Shown: one piece after another, positions 52,767 to 61,517 of the stretch | Layout: the number at the start of each line of letters is the position of its first letter | Numbering within the stretch: position 1 is the stretch's first letter | Source: JALOAD01 sp023228995 [NCBI: Candidatus Muiribacterium halophilum] | GTDB taxonomy: Bacteria > Muiribacteriota > Muiribacteriia > Muiribacteriales | Length of the DNA: 64,000 bases | NCBI GenBank assembly: GCA_023228995.1 | Contig: JALOAD010000003.1 | Coordinates: 1-64,000, forward strand | Direction of reading: 5' to 3' | Notes under the pieces: generated by a model | What the model was told of the DNA's origin: nothing | Database searches by the model: none | Seen by the model: only the letters and a program-made list of their open reading frames with translations | Translations under genes and position numbers: made by a program

Positions 52767-53492
52767 ATGATAAATTTTGAAAAACTTGTAAAAAACAATA
52801 ATAACGGAATATTAAACTTTTTTTTTCCATATTTACCATCAATAAAAAAGCCTGAGCTTATTTATTCAGATAATTCTTGGAATACTATATCTCAAATAGA
52901 AATGCAACCTGATGAAAAACTTCAATATTTTCATACCTCAATAAAAACTTTTGATAAAGATATATGTTTTAGATACAGCTATGAATTACAACATACAAAG
53001 GAAAAAAAATATTTTGAAGATAATAACAAAAATAATTTCTATTTTAAAAATTCTAAACTTTATATTCAAAATCTAAATAATCCAGAAAAAAGCTTAATAA
53101 AAATAATAGAAGAAGGTAAAAATTTAATTTACTCTGATTCTACAGATAATAATTACATAATTTTTAATTTTAATAATATATTTTATTTCAAATCCATACT
53201 TGAAAATTTCAAAGAGTTTCTTTATATAGATACAATTGAAAAAAAAGACACTTTAATAATTAAAAAAATAAATAATGTAGCAACTTGGGACACAGACATA
53301 TTTAATCCCAATATATCATCTGATTTAAGAAATAATCTTAAAAATTTACTAAAATCAGTTAATTTTCCAATAGGAATTGTAAATATTACAAAAAAAACTC
53401 ATAATTATTTTTTTTTACTCTATTTTTTTACAAATCTACAACTAGACTATATAATTAAAGATAGTACATTATATTGGAAAAAAAATAATTGA
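52767..53492 (+). CDS. hypothetical protein
   Basis: This 241-residue Asn/Lys/Phe-rich protein has no signal peptide or membrane helix except a weakly hydrophobic segment near the C-terminus (YFFLLYFFTNLQL). The middle part has repeated short strands (FYFKNSKLYIQNL, NYIIFNFNNIFYFKS). It was not recognised. It is followed after 22 nt by the exported 540-residue protein and may form one unit with it and the pseudopilin gene. It is the first gene after the tandem repeats. Confidence 0.55.
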   Translation: MINFEKLVKNNNNGILNFFFPYLPSIKKPELIYSDNSWNTISQIEMQPDEKLQYFHTSIKTFDKDICFRYSYELQHTKEKKYFEDNNKNNFYFKNSKLYIQNLNNPEKSLIKIIEEGKNLIYSDSTDNNYIIFNFNNIFYFKSILENFKEFLYIDTIEKKDTLIIKKINNVATWDTDIFNPNISSDLRNNLKNLLKSVNFPIGIVNITKKTHNYFFLLYFFTNLQLDYIIKDSTLYWKKNN

Positions 53493-53514
53493 AAATAGTT
53501 TTAATGGAGTTTTA

Positions 53515-55137
53515 ATGAAAAAAATATTTATTATAAATTTTTTTATGATTATTATATTATCATATAGTTTTGAATTTAAATTTCATCCTACAACACTTTC
53601 AGATAAAGAATACACTGCTTATAAATATCAAAATGACTGGCAACCCACTTCAACAGAAACCTCTGACCTTGGCGTAATAACAAAAACCTCTATACCACCA
53701 GATGGAGCTTGGCATTACATACCTTTAAACACATTGTTACAACAATCCCATTATTCTGATAATGTTGAAATAGTTCACAATCTTGGAACAAATAAAACTG
53801 AAATAAGAGTTAATGTTCCACCAAGTGATGTCACACCAAGTCCAATACAAGTTTGGTATTATACAAACGATGCAGATAAAACAAAATTTTATGAAATGGA
53901 TTCTACATCAATTCAAGTCTATGAAGACTCAGATGGTGATAAAATAATGGCACCTTCCCTAGGCTATACAAATCCATGGTGGTATATAGTTAAAAGAGAA
54001 ACTAGTGTTATAAATCCAGGAACTGGTGAAATGGCAACATATCAGGAAGTAATAGAACAAAGATCTCGTGTGTTTAACCGTTCTGCTGTGTTTTATTGTG
54101 TACTTGAAAGTAAATATGGAATGGCTCACTGGAAAAAACTAAAACTCAATTTAGATCTTTTTTATCAGACAGACCCATTGCCCATGAATCCTGATATGAG
54201 ACCTCCCCAAATTGCTGATGAAGCAGAATGGAAAAAAGCAACTGATGGTCTTACAAACAATCCTATATGGTGGCAAGTACCTTCTTCAATCGCAGATAAC
54301 AGGTATCCTCCAGCTCAAGTTCCACCTTCTGGACAAGCAGCAACTGGTGATGGAGGAAAAACTTTTGGATGGAATATAAGACTTTGGTTTCATGCAACTA
54401 ATCGAGAAAGATTAGCTTCAATTCCATGGATTGAACATTTTACAGAAAACTATTATATACACAGGTTTTTAGGCACACCCGGTGCAATGCCAGCTGATGA
54501 ATACTATTATCAACTTACAAGAAGAGTTATTCCAAAAGCAACATTAAATCTTGGTGATAGATTAGGAACGCATGAAATTACATTATTACCAAATAACAAT
54601 ATTGGATTGCATTTACCAACTAGCACAATTGAAAATATAACAGAGAGTATGCACGAAATAACATTTGATCTTGATACACAACTTAATCCTGCTCCAGTAA
54701 CATACCCAAGAAACCTTCTTTATGGAAGATTTCTTGTAATAGTTGGACAAATATATCCTTATGATAGATTTAAATTTAAATCAAACTCATACTCTAAATA
54801 TTATCTTCCTCCAAATTACACACCTGATTACACAGAAATAAAATATACCATGCCAGTTTTATATAATCATATCCGTTCTATGCTTATAGGAAACATGCCA
54901 CAAAAAGGAGCTGTTGTATCAACAGGATTAGAAGTTCCTCCATTAACTACAAGCCCAAATATTAGAGATATTACAGCCGAATATAATCTTGTTCATTTTG
55001 ATGTTTTTTTAGACAAAGATCAAGGCGGCAAAAGATTATCAACAGATAGTGTATCACCTTATTATAAATGGAGAGCAATACAGAATTTTCATACAGATAC
55101 AATGGAAAACGGAAGTATAGTGAGGCCATTAAAATGA
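53515..55137 (+). CDS. large exported protein of unknown function
   Basis: The 540-residue protein has a signal peptide (KKIFIINFFMIIILSYSF). The mature part is rich in Pro, Tyr, Trp and Thr with many predicted loops (PPSDVTPSPIQVWYYTN, NPWWYIVKRE, PPAQVPPSGQAATGDGG). It was not recognised. Its richer use of C, P and W than neighbouring proteins stands out. GGAG lies 5 nt before the ATG. It overlaps the following pseudopilin gene by 4 nt, so a pilus-tip or secretion-linked surface role is plausible. Confidence 0.6.
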   Translation: MKKIFIINFFMIIILSYSFEFKFHPTTLSDKEYTAYKYQNDWQPTSTETSDLGVITKTSIPPDGAWHYIPLNTLLQQSHYSDNVEIVHNLGTNKTEIRVNVPPSDVTPSPIQVWYYTNDADKTKFYEMDSTSIQVYEDSDGDKIMAPSLGYTNPWWYIVKRETSVINPGTGEMATYQEVIEQRSRVFNRSAVFYCVLESKYGMAHWKKLKLNLDLFYQTDPLPMNPDMRPPQIADEAEWKKATDGLTNNPIWWQVPSSIADNRYPPAQVPPSGQAATGDGGKTFGWNIRLWFHATNRERLASIPWIEHFTENYYIHRFLGTPGAMPADEYYYQLTRRVIPKATLNLGDRLGTHEITLLPNNNIGLHLPTSTIENITESMHEITFDLDTQLNPAPVTYPRNLLYGRFLVIVGQIYPYDRFKFKSNSYSKYYLPPNYTPDYTEIKYTMPVLYNHIRSMLIGNMPQKGAVVSTGLEVPPLTTSPNIRDITAEYNLVHFDVFLDKDQGGKRLSTDSVSPYYKWRAIQNFHTDTMENGSIVRPLK

Positions 55138-55727
55138 TAAATAATAAAGGTGTAATACTTATAGTTATTTTACTTGTTGTAGCTGGACTTGCAACTTCAA
55201 TTGCCCTTACAATACCAAGAGAAGTCAGACAACTTCAGAGAAACGAGGAAGAAAGACTCAGAGATTCCTTAATTGCAATAGAAACAACATTCAATATAGC
55301 ATTAAAAGAATATGAATTTCACGAACTTTTCTTTTACGATATAAATGATTTAGATAATGACGGCATAACTAATGAAATATACCTTACACCTAATCCACAA
55401 TTTGGAGTAAACTCTGCACCACCATTATATATATATGATCCTACAAATACACCACCATCACCTTATTTTAACTGGGAAAACAATCCTGGACCAACTACAG
55501 AACATAAACGAGTTATTAGAGGGAATCTTGCCAAACTTGTACTTGATCATCTTTCCTATGAAAAAGGATTAGGATATTTACCAGATAATGCTTATAGAAT
55601 TAACAGAAAAGATAGCACAGAAACTGAATATATTGGACCTATACTTACAAATTTGCGTTCCAGATGGGTTATAATGATAAGTGAATCCACACAACCATTA
55701 ACATATATAGATTACGCAGCTCCATAA
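55134..55727 (+). CDS. pseudopilin-like protein
   Basis: The 197-residue protein has a short charged leader, Gly, and a long hydrophobic helix (NNKGVILIVILLVVAGLATSIAL) followed by REVRQLQRNEEERLRDSL. This resembles prepilin-type N-terminal helices of GspK/PilX minor pilins, without the usual Glu at position 5. The outer part contains an acidic loop DINDLDNDGITNEIYLTP of the calcium-binding type (DxDxDG). The start at 55134 has GAGG upstream and overlaps the previous stop (ATGA). No prepilin peptidase or assembly ATPase is in the window. Confidence 0.65.
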   Translation: MINNKGVILIVILLVVAGLATSIALTIPREVRQLQRNEEERLRDSLIAIETTFNIALKEYEFHELFFYDINDLDNDGITNEIYLTPNPQFGVNSAPPLYIYDPTNTPPSPYFNWENNPGPTTEHKRVIRGNLAKLVLDHLSYEKGLGYLPDNAYRINRKDSTETEYIGPILTNLRSRWVIMISESTQPLTYIDYAAP

Positions 55728-55758
55728 AATTATAAAAAGATTTCCTAAAAAAGGATTG

Positions 55759-55764
55759 TATAAT
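55759..55764 (+). promoter_or_regulatory. -10 box for the glycan locus, leaderless arrangement
   Basis: A perfect TATAAT lies 7 nt before the ATG at 55772, with no ribosome site between them; the -35 region is weak. It would start the operon of three glycosyltransferase genes. Confidence 0.4.
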
Positions 55765-55771
55765 AATTTCA

Positions 55772-56449
55772 ATGATAAGTATAATAATAGCTGGTGGAAA
55801 AATTAAAAAAAATATATTAAATTCACTTATAAAACAGTCATTAGAAATTAAAAATTCAGAAATATTATTAGTATCAGAAAAAGAACATAATAATGAAAAT
55901 ATTTATAATATAAAACTTTCAAAAGATCATGGTTTTTCAAAAATGGCAATGTTTGGAGCATTATTTTCACAAAACCCTTATATTATATTTTTTAGAAATG
56001 TAAATAATATATCCTCAGATTATATAAAAACAACACTTAGGCAAATAAACAAAAATACATTTGCAGTAACTTTCAATTCAACCTTATATAAAAAACTTCT
56101 TCTAAATCCTTCAGGAACACTTTTTAGAAAAGATTTATTTTTCAAATTAGGTGGATTTTCTCCAGATATAAGAAACACAATATTATCAACAATACAATTA
56201 TCACAAAAAATTAAAAAAAATAAAATCCCAATAATAGACTCAAAAAAACTAATCATATCTTCAAATTACAAAAAAGGACATTTATTTTTCTATAACTTAG
56301 ATCTTATTAAAGTAAAATTAAAACACTCAAAAAAAAGAAAAATAAATATTTATGCCAATATAGCTAGAGATATATTTATAGGTAAGAAATCGTTTTTTGA
56401 AAAATCTGGAATAATTTATGGAATAACCCGATATGGAGCTATAAAATAA
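55772..56449 (+). CDS. divergent GT-A-like glycosyltransferase
   Basis: The 225-residue protein begins ISIIIAGGK, has a strand IIFFRNVNN where GT2 enzymes have their DxD, and the typical acceptor-side segment PSGTLFRKDLFFKLGGFSPD near residue 118. The metal-binding Asp pair is absent, so it may be inactive or use another mechanism. It overlaps the next gene by one base. It is probably part of surface polysaccharide synthesis, given the neighbours. Confidence 0.55.
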   Translation: MISIIIAGGKIKKNILNSLIKQSLEIKNSEILLVSEKEHNNENIYNIKLSKDHGFSKMAMFGALFSQNPYIIFFRNVNNISSDYIKTTLRQINKNTFAVTFNSTLYKKLLLNPSGTLFRKDLFFKLGGFSPDIRNTILSTIQLSQKIKKNKIPIIDSKKLIISSNYKKGHLFFYNLDLIKVKLKHSKKRKINIYANIARDIFIGKKSFFEKSGIIYGITRYGAIK

Positions 56450-57390
56450 TGAAAGTTGATATATTACTTGCTACTTATAATGGAGAAAAACATATACAAG
56501 AACTTTTAGAATCACTTATTTTGCAAACTTATAAAAATATTAATATAATAATTCGTGATGATTGTTCAACAGATAAAACTCCTAATATAATAAAAGAATT
56601 TTCTTTAAAACATCCTGAAAAATTTTATATTATTGATAATCAAAATAAAAATCTCGGTCCAATGAAAAATTTTGAAGAAATTGCAAAATATTCAAAATCA
56701 GATTATATATTTTTTGCAGATCAGGATGATGTCTGGTTACCAGAAAAAATAAGTGTTTTTTCAGAAAAGATAAAATCTATAGAAAAACAGAACGGAGTTG
56801 ATTTTCCTGTACTTGTTTTTTGTGATATGTATATTACTGATAATAAACTCAATATAATCTCAAAATCATATTTCAGACATTGCAATAAAAAAACAAAAAA
56901 AAAATGTTTAAAAGATTTTTTAATACAGAACAGTCTATTAGGTTGCGTTCAAGGGTTCAATAGAGCACTTCTTAATAAATGTTTTCCTCTTGACAGAGAA
57001 GTAATAATGCATGACTGGTGGATATCTCTTGTAGCTTCTCTTTTAGGTGAAATACATTTCATAGATAAACCTCTTATCTACTACAGACAACACTCTGCTA
57101 ATGTAATAGGAACTCGAGGAAGACCAGGACTTCATACTTATCTTAAAATGCTTCCATGGAAAGATAAGACTTCCTATACCAGGCATTTCAACTCAATATT
57201 CGAACAGGCTGAACTTCTTTTAAACAGATTTAATTCTGAAATATCAGAAGAAAAGAAAATTTTAATAAAAAATTTTCTTTCAATGAAAAATCAGACCAGA
57301 CTCAAAAGAATAAGAATTATGATAAAAAACAGATTTTACAGACATAACATACACGAGACAATTGAATATATAATGAGGTATAAACCTTGA
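56449..57390 (+). CDS. GT2 family glycosyltransferase (rhamnosyltransferase-like)
   Basis: The 313-residue GT-A enzyme begins VDILLATYNGEKHIQELLESL. It has IIRDDCSTDKT and the metal-binding FFADQDDVWLPEK (DQDD), then MHDWW near residue 187 and YYRQHSANVIG near 214, a set typical of alpha-1,3-rhamnosyltransferase-like enzymes. The C-terminal 60 residues are helical. It is a close paralogue of the N-terminal half of the next protein and overlaps it by 4 nt. Confidence 0.85.
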   Translation: MKVDILLATYNGEKHIQELLESLILQTYKNINIIIRDDCSTDKTPNIIKEFSLKHPEKFYIIDNQNKNLGPMKNFEEIAKYSKSDYIFFADQDDVWLPEKISVFSEKIKSIEKQNGVDFPVLVFCDMYITDNKLNIISKSYFRHCNKKTKKKCLKDFLIQNSLLGCVQGFNRALLNKCFPLDREVIMHDWWISLVASLLGEIHFIDKPLIYYRQHSANVIGTRGRPGLHTYLKMLPWKDKTSYTRHFNSIFEQAELLLNRFNSEISEEKKILIKNFLSMKNQTRLKRIRIMIKNRFYRHNIHETIEYIMRYKP

Positions 57391-59318
57391 AAAAAGTCGA
57401 AATACTTCTTTCCACATATAATGGCGAAAAATATTTATCCGAGCAGCTTGATTCTCTGTTAAAACAGACCTTTAAGAATTTCAGGATAATAATAAGAGAT
57501 GACAGATCCAATGATAAAACTCTGAATATTTTAAATGCATATGCTCGCAAACACCCTGAAAAGATAATTATAATAGAATCAGAAGAAAATCTCGGACCAG
57601 CTGGAAGTTTTAGTGAACTTTTAAATCATGCTGAAGCAGAATATGTATTTTTCTGTGATCAGGATGATATATGGCTTGAAAACAAACTGGAAACCTATCT
57701 TTTATTTGTCTCAGAGATTGAAATTACATACGGAAAAGATATTCCATTCCTCATCCACTCAGACTGTTATATAACTGACAATCAGATGAATATTATTTCA
57801 AATTCATACTATAAATATATGAACTCAAATCCAAAAAGAAACAAATTAAATAATCTGCTGGTAAAAAATACAGTTGTAGGCTGTACATGTATGATAAACA
57901 GAAATCTTATAAAAAAGAGCATGCCAATCCCAAATAACATATACATGCATGACTGGTGGCTTGCATTATGTGCTTCAATCACAGGAAAGATATTCTATAT
58001 AGAAAAACCTCTAATAAAATACAGACAACATTCATTTAATGTAGTAGGAGCAAAAAAAACAAAAAACTACTTCAGAAGACTCAGAAAACTTCTTCCATGG
58101 GAAGATAACTCAAACTACACAGAACTGATTGATAAACTTATAGATCAGGCAGAAAGCTTAAAAAATTTACATAAAGATAATATATCATTTAAAGACAGGA
58201 AACTAATAGAAACATTCATAAGCACGAGGGAATTTAGCTTTTATAAAAGAGTAACCACACTGATATCCAGCAATATCCTCAAATCAAATCTCATCGAAAA
58301 CCTTGAATTATTGTTAAGATACAGACCCGAATATAATAATCCACAAATTTCAATAATAATGCCTGTTTATAACCGTGAAAAATATTTACAAAGAGCAATT
58401 GAAAGCGTTTTAAATCAGACATATAAAAACTTTGAATTTATAATAATAAATGATGGATCTTCAGATAAAAGCGAAGAAATAATATTGTCATACAAAGATC
58501 CAAGAATAAAATACATTTATTATACTCCTAATAAAGGGGCAAATCATGCAAGAAACATTGGACTTAGAAAGTCTAAAGGAAAATATATAACTTTTCAGGA
58601 TAGCGATATATTTATCAAACCCGACAAAATATCTCAACAATATTCATATATAGAAAAAAATAAAAAAAACTATGACATAATATACTGCCTTTATGAATAT
58701 AACAAAGACAATAAAGTAACTATTCTGCCGGGAAAAAAATCAAGATTTACTGGAAATATATATGATAAATTAATAACTGGGAATTTTATAGATCTCACTT
58801 CTGTCATGGTAAAAAAAGAATGCTTCATTGACAACTTATTTGAAGAATCTCTGCCAAGATTACAGGATTATGAACTATTTTTAAGACTTTCCAGAAAATA
58901 CAGATTCGGACTTCTGGAAAAAGTATTATATATATCTTACTATACAGAAGGAAGCATAAGTTCAAATCATCATAATCTCATAATAGCATCAGATTTCATT
59001 CAAAAAAAACATAGAAATATATACATAGAAGAAAGAATAGAATTTCTAATAAAAAAACATAATCTGAAAGAAATCATAATATACGGATATTCAACTTCAG
59101 GACAGTATGTAAAGAAGATACTCGAAAAAAAATCTATAAATATTGTTGGAATATATGACCAAAATAAATATATAATACCTGAAAATGTTTATCTTGATAT
59201 TTTCAGTTCAAGACAATATGAAAACACTTATATTATCATAACTTCAAGCGGTCATACTGACAAAATCGAAAATATTCTTGCAGAATACGGATATATAAAG
59301 AGGTTAACTATTTTCTGA
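57387..59318 (+). CDS. bifunctional GT2-GT2 protein with Rossmann-like tail
   Basis: The 643-residue protein has three parts. Residues 1-310 are a GT2 domain like the preceding gene (LLSTYNGEKYLSEQLDSL, CDQDDIWLENK, MHDWW, YRQHSFNVVG). Residues 325-555 are a second GT2 domain of another subtype (ISIIMPVYNREKYLQRAIES, NDGSSDKSEE, QDSDIF). Residues 560-643 form a small Rossmann-like module (IIIYGYSTSGQYVKKIL). The start is TTG, overlapping the previous stop as TTGA, with GAGG upstream. Its end overlaps the convergent gene by 15 nt. It probably adds two sugars in the same glycan. Confidence 0.85.
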   Translation: MKKVEILLSTYNGEKYLSEQLDSLLKQTFKNFRIIIRDDRSNDKTLNILNAYARKHPEKIIIIESEENLGPAGSFSELLNHAEAEYVFFCDQDDIWLENKLETYLLFVSEIEITYGKDIPFLIHSDCYITDNQMNIISNSYYKYMNSNPKRNKLNNLLVKNTVVGCTCMINRNLIKKSMPIPNNIYMHDWWLALCASITGKIFYIEKPLIKYRQHSFNVVGAKKTKNYFRRLRKLLPWEDNSNYTELIDKLIDQAESLKNLHKDNISFKDRKLIETFISTREFSFYKRVTTLISSNILKSNLIENLELLLRYRPEYNNPQISIIMPVYNREKYLQRAIESVLNQTYKNFEFIIINDGSSDKSEEIILSYKDPRIKYIYYTPNKGANHARNIGLRKSKGKYITFQDSDIFIKPDKISQQYSYIEKNKKNYDIIYCLYEYNKDNKVTILPGKKSRFTGNIYDKLITGNFIDLTSVMVKKECFIDNLFEESLPRLQDYELFLRLSRKYRFGLLEKVLYISYYTEGSISSNHHNLIIASDFIQKKHRNIYIEERIEFLIKKHNLKEIIIYGYSTSGQYVKKILEKKSINIVGIYDQNKYIIPENVYLDIFSSRQYENTYIIITSSGHTDKIENILAEYGYIKRLTIF

Positions 59319-60425
59319 TAATGCCTTTATCATCATTTCTGCGTTCTTATGATTAGGCATGATATTTAGACATTTTTTATAATGCATGAGACTATTCTTA
59401 TTATTACCTCTGTAACGACTGATCTCACCAAGCTTAAAATAGCTGAGAGCCAATATCTCAGATGGTTCAAAATAATCAAAATCTTCCAATATCTTATGAA
59501 ATATCTTTTCAGCTCTATAAACTTCTTTTTTTTCCAGCAGAAGACTGGCATAATTATACTTCAACAAAAAAGATATACTCTCATAAACTTCTTCAAAGAT
59601 CTTGTCATCTGAAAAAATCTCTTTATTTATTACAGAATCAGAGATTTTTTTTATATTATTTTCAATATCAGAATATATTTCAGCGTTTTTATCATTAAAA
59701 TCAGAAAAATTATCTTTTACCAACGAAGACCAACCTAGTCTCATAAATTCTTCAATCAGTATATCTCTAGTGCTAAAATGATCTGACTTGCCACACTGAG
59801 AACAATCAGAAGAAAGAAAATCAAATTCGGTCCTTTTGCTACTGACTACAATTGAAGGAACCTTAAACCTGTTCTGTGCACTTAGATTAAGAATAAGATC
59901 ATCCATAATAAATTCACCGAAGGAAAGACCTCTGATCTTTCCAGTATAATTTCTGACAAACTCTACTGTATTTAATAATAGTTCATTGGAACAGCAGTGT
60001 ATGAATCCTAGGACCACATCAACATATCGCGGATACAGAGAAAAATACCTTGAGTATCCTTCAGAATATTTTCGTTTTTTTTCTGATATATCCCTTCCTA
60101 AAATCCCACATACAGATTGAGGATTTTCAGATAAAGCTCTGCAGAATCTTTCGGAAAAATCCACCATCAACTCGATATCATCATCTATAAAAAGATTGTA
60201 ATCAGAATCTGTCATCAGGGCAAATACATGTCTTGCAAAACACCCAAAATTTCTCTCAGAAAAAATATTGTAAACTCCTTCTATTTTTCTGTCAGAAGGA
60301 GCATTATGAAAAATATAAATATCTCTGATAAAACTCTGTCGTCTTATGCCTCTAATCACTTTTTCAAGATTCTCAGTTCTTTTATACCCCAGAACAAAAG
60401 CATCTACTGTTATTGAATTATCCAT
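59304..60425 (-). CDS. GT-A glycosyltransferase-like protein with TPR-like C-terminus
   Basis: The 373-residue protein has an N-terminal GT-A-like domain (TVDAFVLGYKRTENLEKVI, then YNLFIDDDIELM with the acidic metal motif near residue 80). A Cys pair C-x2-C (CSQCGK) follows near 205, and at about 270-370 there is a helical region with a TPR-type unit (SYFKLGEISRYRGNNKNSL). TPR-glycosyltransferase fusions often act in protein or surface glycosylation. It is the last gene of the minus-strand glycan operon and lies 3 nt after the methyltransferase gene. Confidence 0.7.
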   Translation of the reverse strand: MDNSITVDAFVLGYKRTENLEKVIRGIRRQSFIRDIYIFHNAPSDRKIEGVYNIFSERNFGCFARHVFALMTDSDYNLFIDDDIELMVDFSERFCRALSENPQSVCGILGRDISEKKRKYSEGYSRYFSLYPRYVDVVLGFIHCCSNELLLNTVEFVRNYTGKIRGLSFGEFIMDDLILNLSAQNRFKVPSIVVSSKRTEFDFLSSDCSQCGKSDHFSTRDILIEEFMRLGWSSLVKDNFSDFNDKNAEIYSDIENNIKKISDSVINKEIFSDDKIFEEVYESISFLLKYNYASLLLEKKEVYRAEKIFHKILEDFDYFEPSEILALSYFKLGEISRYRGNNKNSLMHYKKCLNIMPNHKNAEMMIKALSENS

Positions 60426-60428
60426 TTT

Positions 60429-61517
60429 TTATTTTGTTACCCATATTATAAATTCTTTATCAATCAGAGAATATCTTTCTCTTACTTCAGGACCAGTTTT
60501 CCATTCAAAAACTGAAAATCCTACACTTCTAAGTCTATCCATATAATCCATACCATAAATTCTGACATGATCTTTCTGTCCAAATTTATTTTCTCGCTCA
60601 TCTTCATCTATTACGCTTCTATCTTCATATGTATTCTGAATATTTAATGCCAACGGGACCTGAAGAATTGCCTTTCCATCTTTTTTCAGAACCCTGTACA
60701 ATTCCTTCATCGCTTTAATATCATTGTCAATGTGTTCTAAAACATGATTACAAATTATAATATCAAATTTATTATCTTCAAACTTGAGATCTGTTATATC
60801 CATATTATACATGACATCTTGAGAATAAAGATCACATGTATAATACTCAATCTGTCTGTTCTGTTTAAGGATTTCTGTCAATCGCTTTTCAGGAGCCATA
60901 TGAAGCACAGAATTTTTATCAGTAAAGATTGATGTATTTTCTTTTAAAAAAAGATATAACAATCTCTCTCTATCAAAAGAACCACAGTGCGGACACAAAG
61001 CATTTTCTCTATACCCTCCACCGATTACATTATATTTTTTAAAGAATTCAGATTTCACCCCTGTTGGAAGCATCTTTCTTGAAGTTTTATTACAAAATGG
61101 ACAAAAATAATTTTTTCCATAACATTTTAGAAAAAAATTTATTTTTTCCAAAAGAGATAAGAATTTTTTTTTTAAAAAATAAGTGTTTTTCCCGAATATT
61201 TTAATCTTGAGATCTGGATAAATGATCTTGAATGAATTTATACCATTATGAATCAGAAACTCATACACATTCTGATAATTCTGAACAACATTATTATTCT
61301 GACACACAAAGATAGTACTGAATTCAGAAAAATCAAAATCAATATCTTTTGAAAAAGAATTTCCATTCACATGCCTGTATTCAACATTAAACAAATTTTC
61401 TATTTTCTTACACGAGATCAGCGTTATACTCATATCAGGAAAAATAGATTGAATATACTCAATCTGTCTTTTTAAGATTTCTAACGAAACAGATCCAATT
61501 AATGCTATTTTATTCAT
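60429..61517 (-). CDS. SAM-dependent methyltransferase with zinc-ribbon insert
   Basis: The protein has 362 residues. Residues 1-125 form an unrecognised alpha/beta domain (KIALIGSVSLEILKRQIEYI). Residues about 139-190 have two CxxC knuckles (CPFCNK ... CPHCGS) like a zinc ribbon. From residue 205 on there is a class I methyltransferase of the Methyltransf_11 type (VLHMAPEKRL, IIICNHVLEHI, LYRVLKKDGKAILQVPL). It probably methylates a sugar or a lipid-linked glycan. It overlaps the epimerase gene by 4 nt. Confidence 0.75.
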   Translation of the reverse strand: MNKIALIGSVSLEILKRQIEYIQSIFPDMSITLISCKKIENLFNVEYRHVNGNSFSKDIDFDFSEFSTIFVCQNNNVVQNYQNVYEFLIHNGINSFKIIYPDLKIKIFGKNTYFLKKKFLSLLEKINFFLKCYGKNYFCPFCNKTSRKMLPTGVKSEFFKKYNVIGGGYRENALCPHCGSFDRERLLYLFLKENTSIFTDKNSVLHMAPEKRLTEILKQNRQIEYYTCDLYSQDVMYNMDITDLKFEDNKFDIIICNHVLEHIDNDIKAMKELYRVLKKDGKAILQVPLALNIQNTYEDRSVIDEDERENKFGQKDHVRIYGMDYMDRLRSVGFSVFEWKTGPEVRERYSLIDKEFIIWVTK

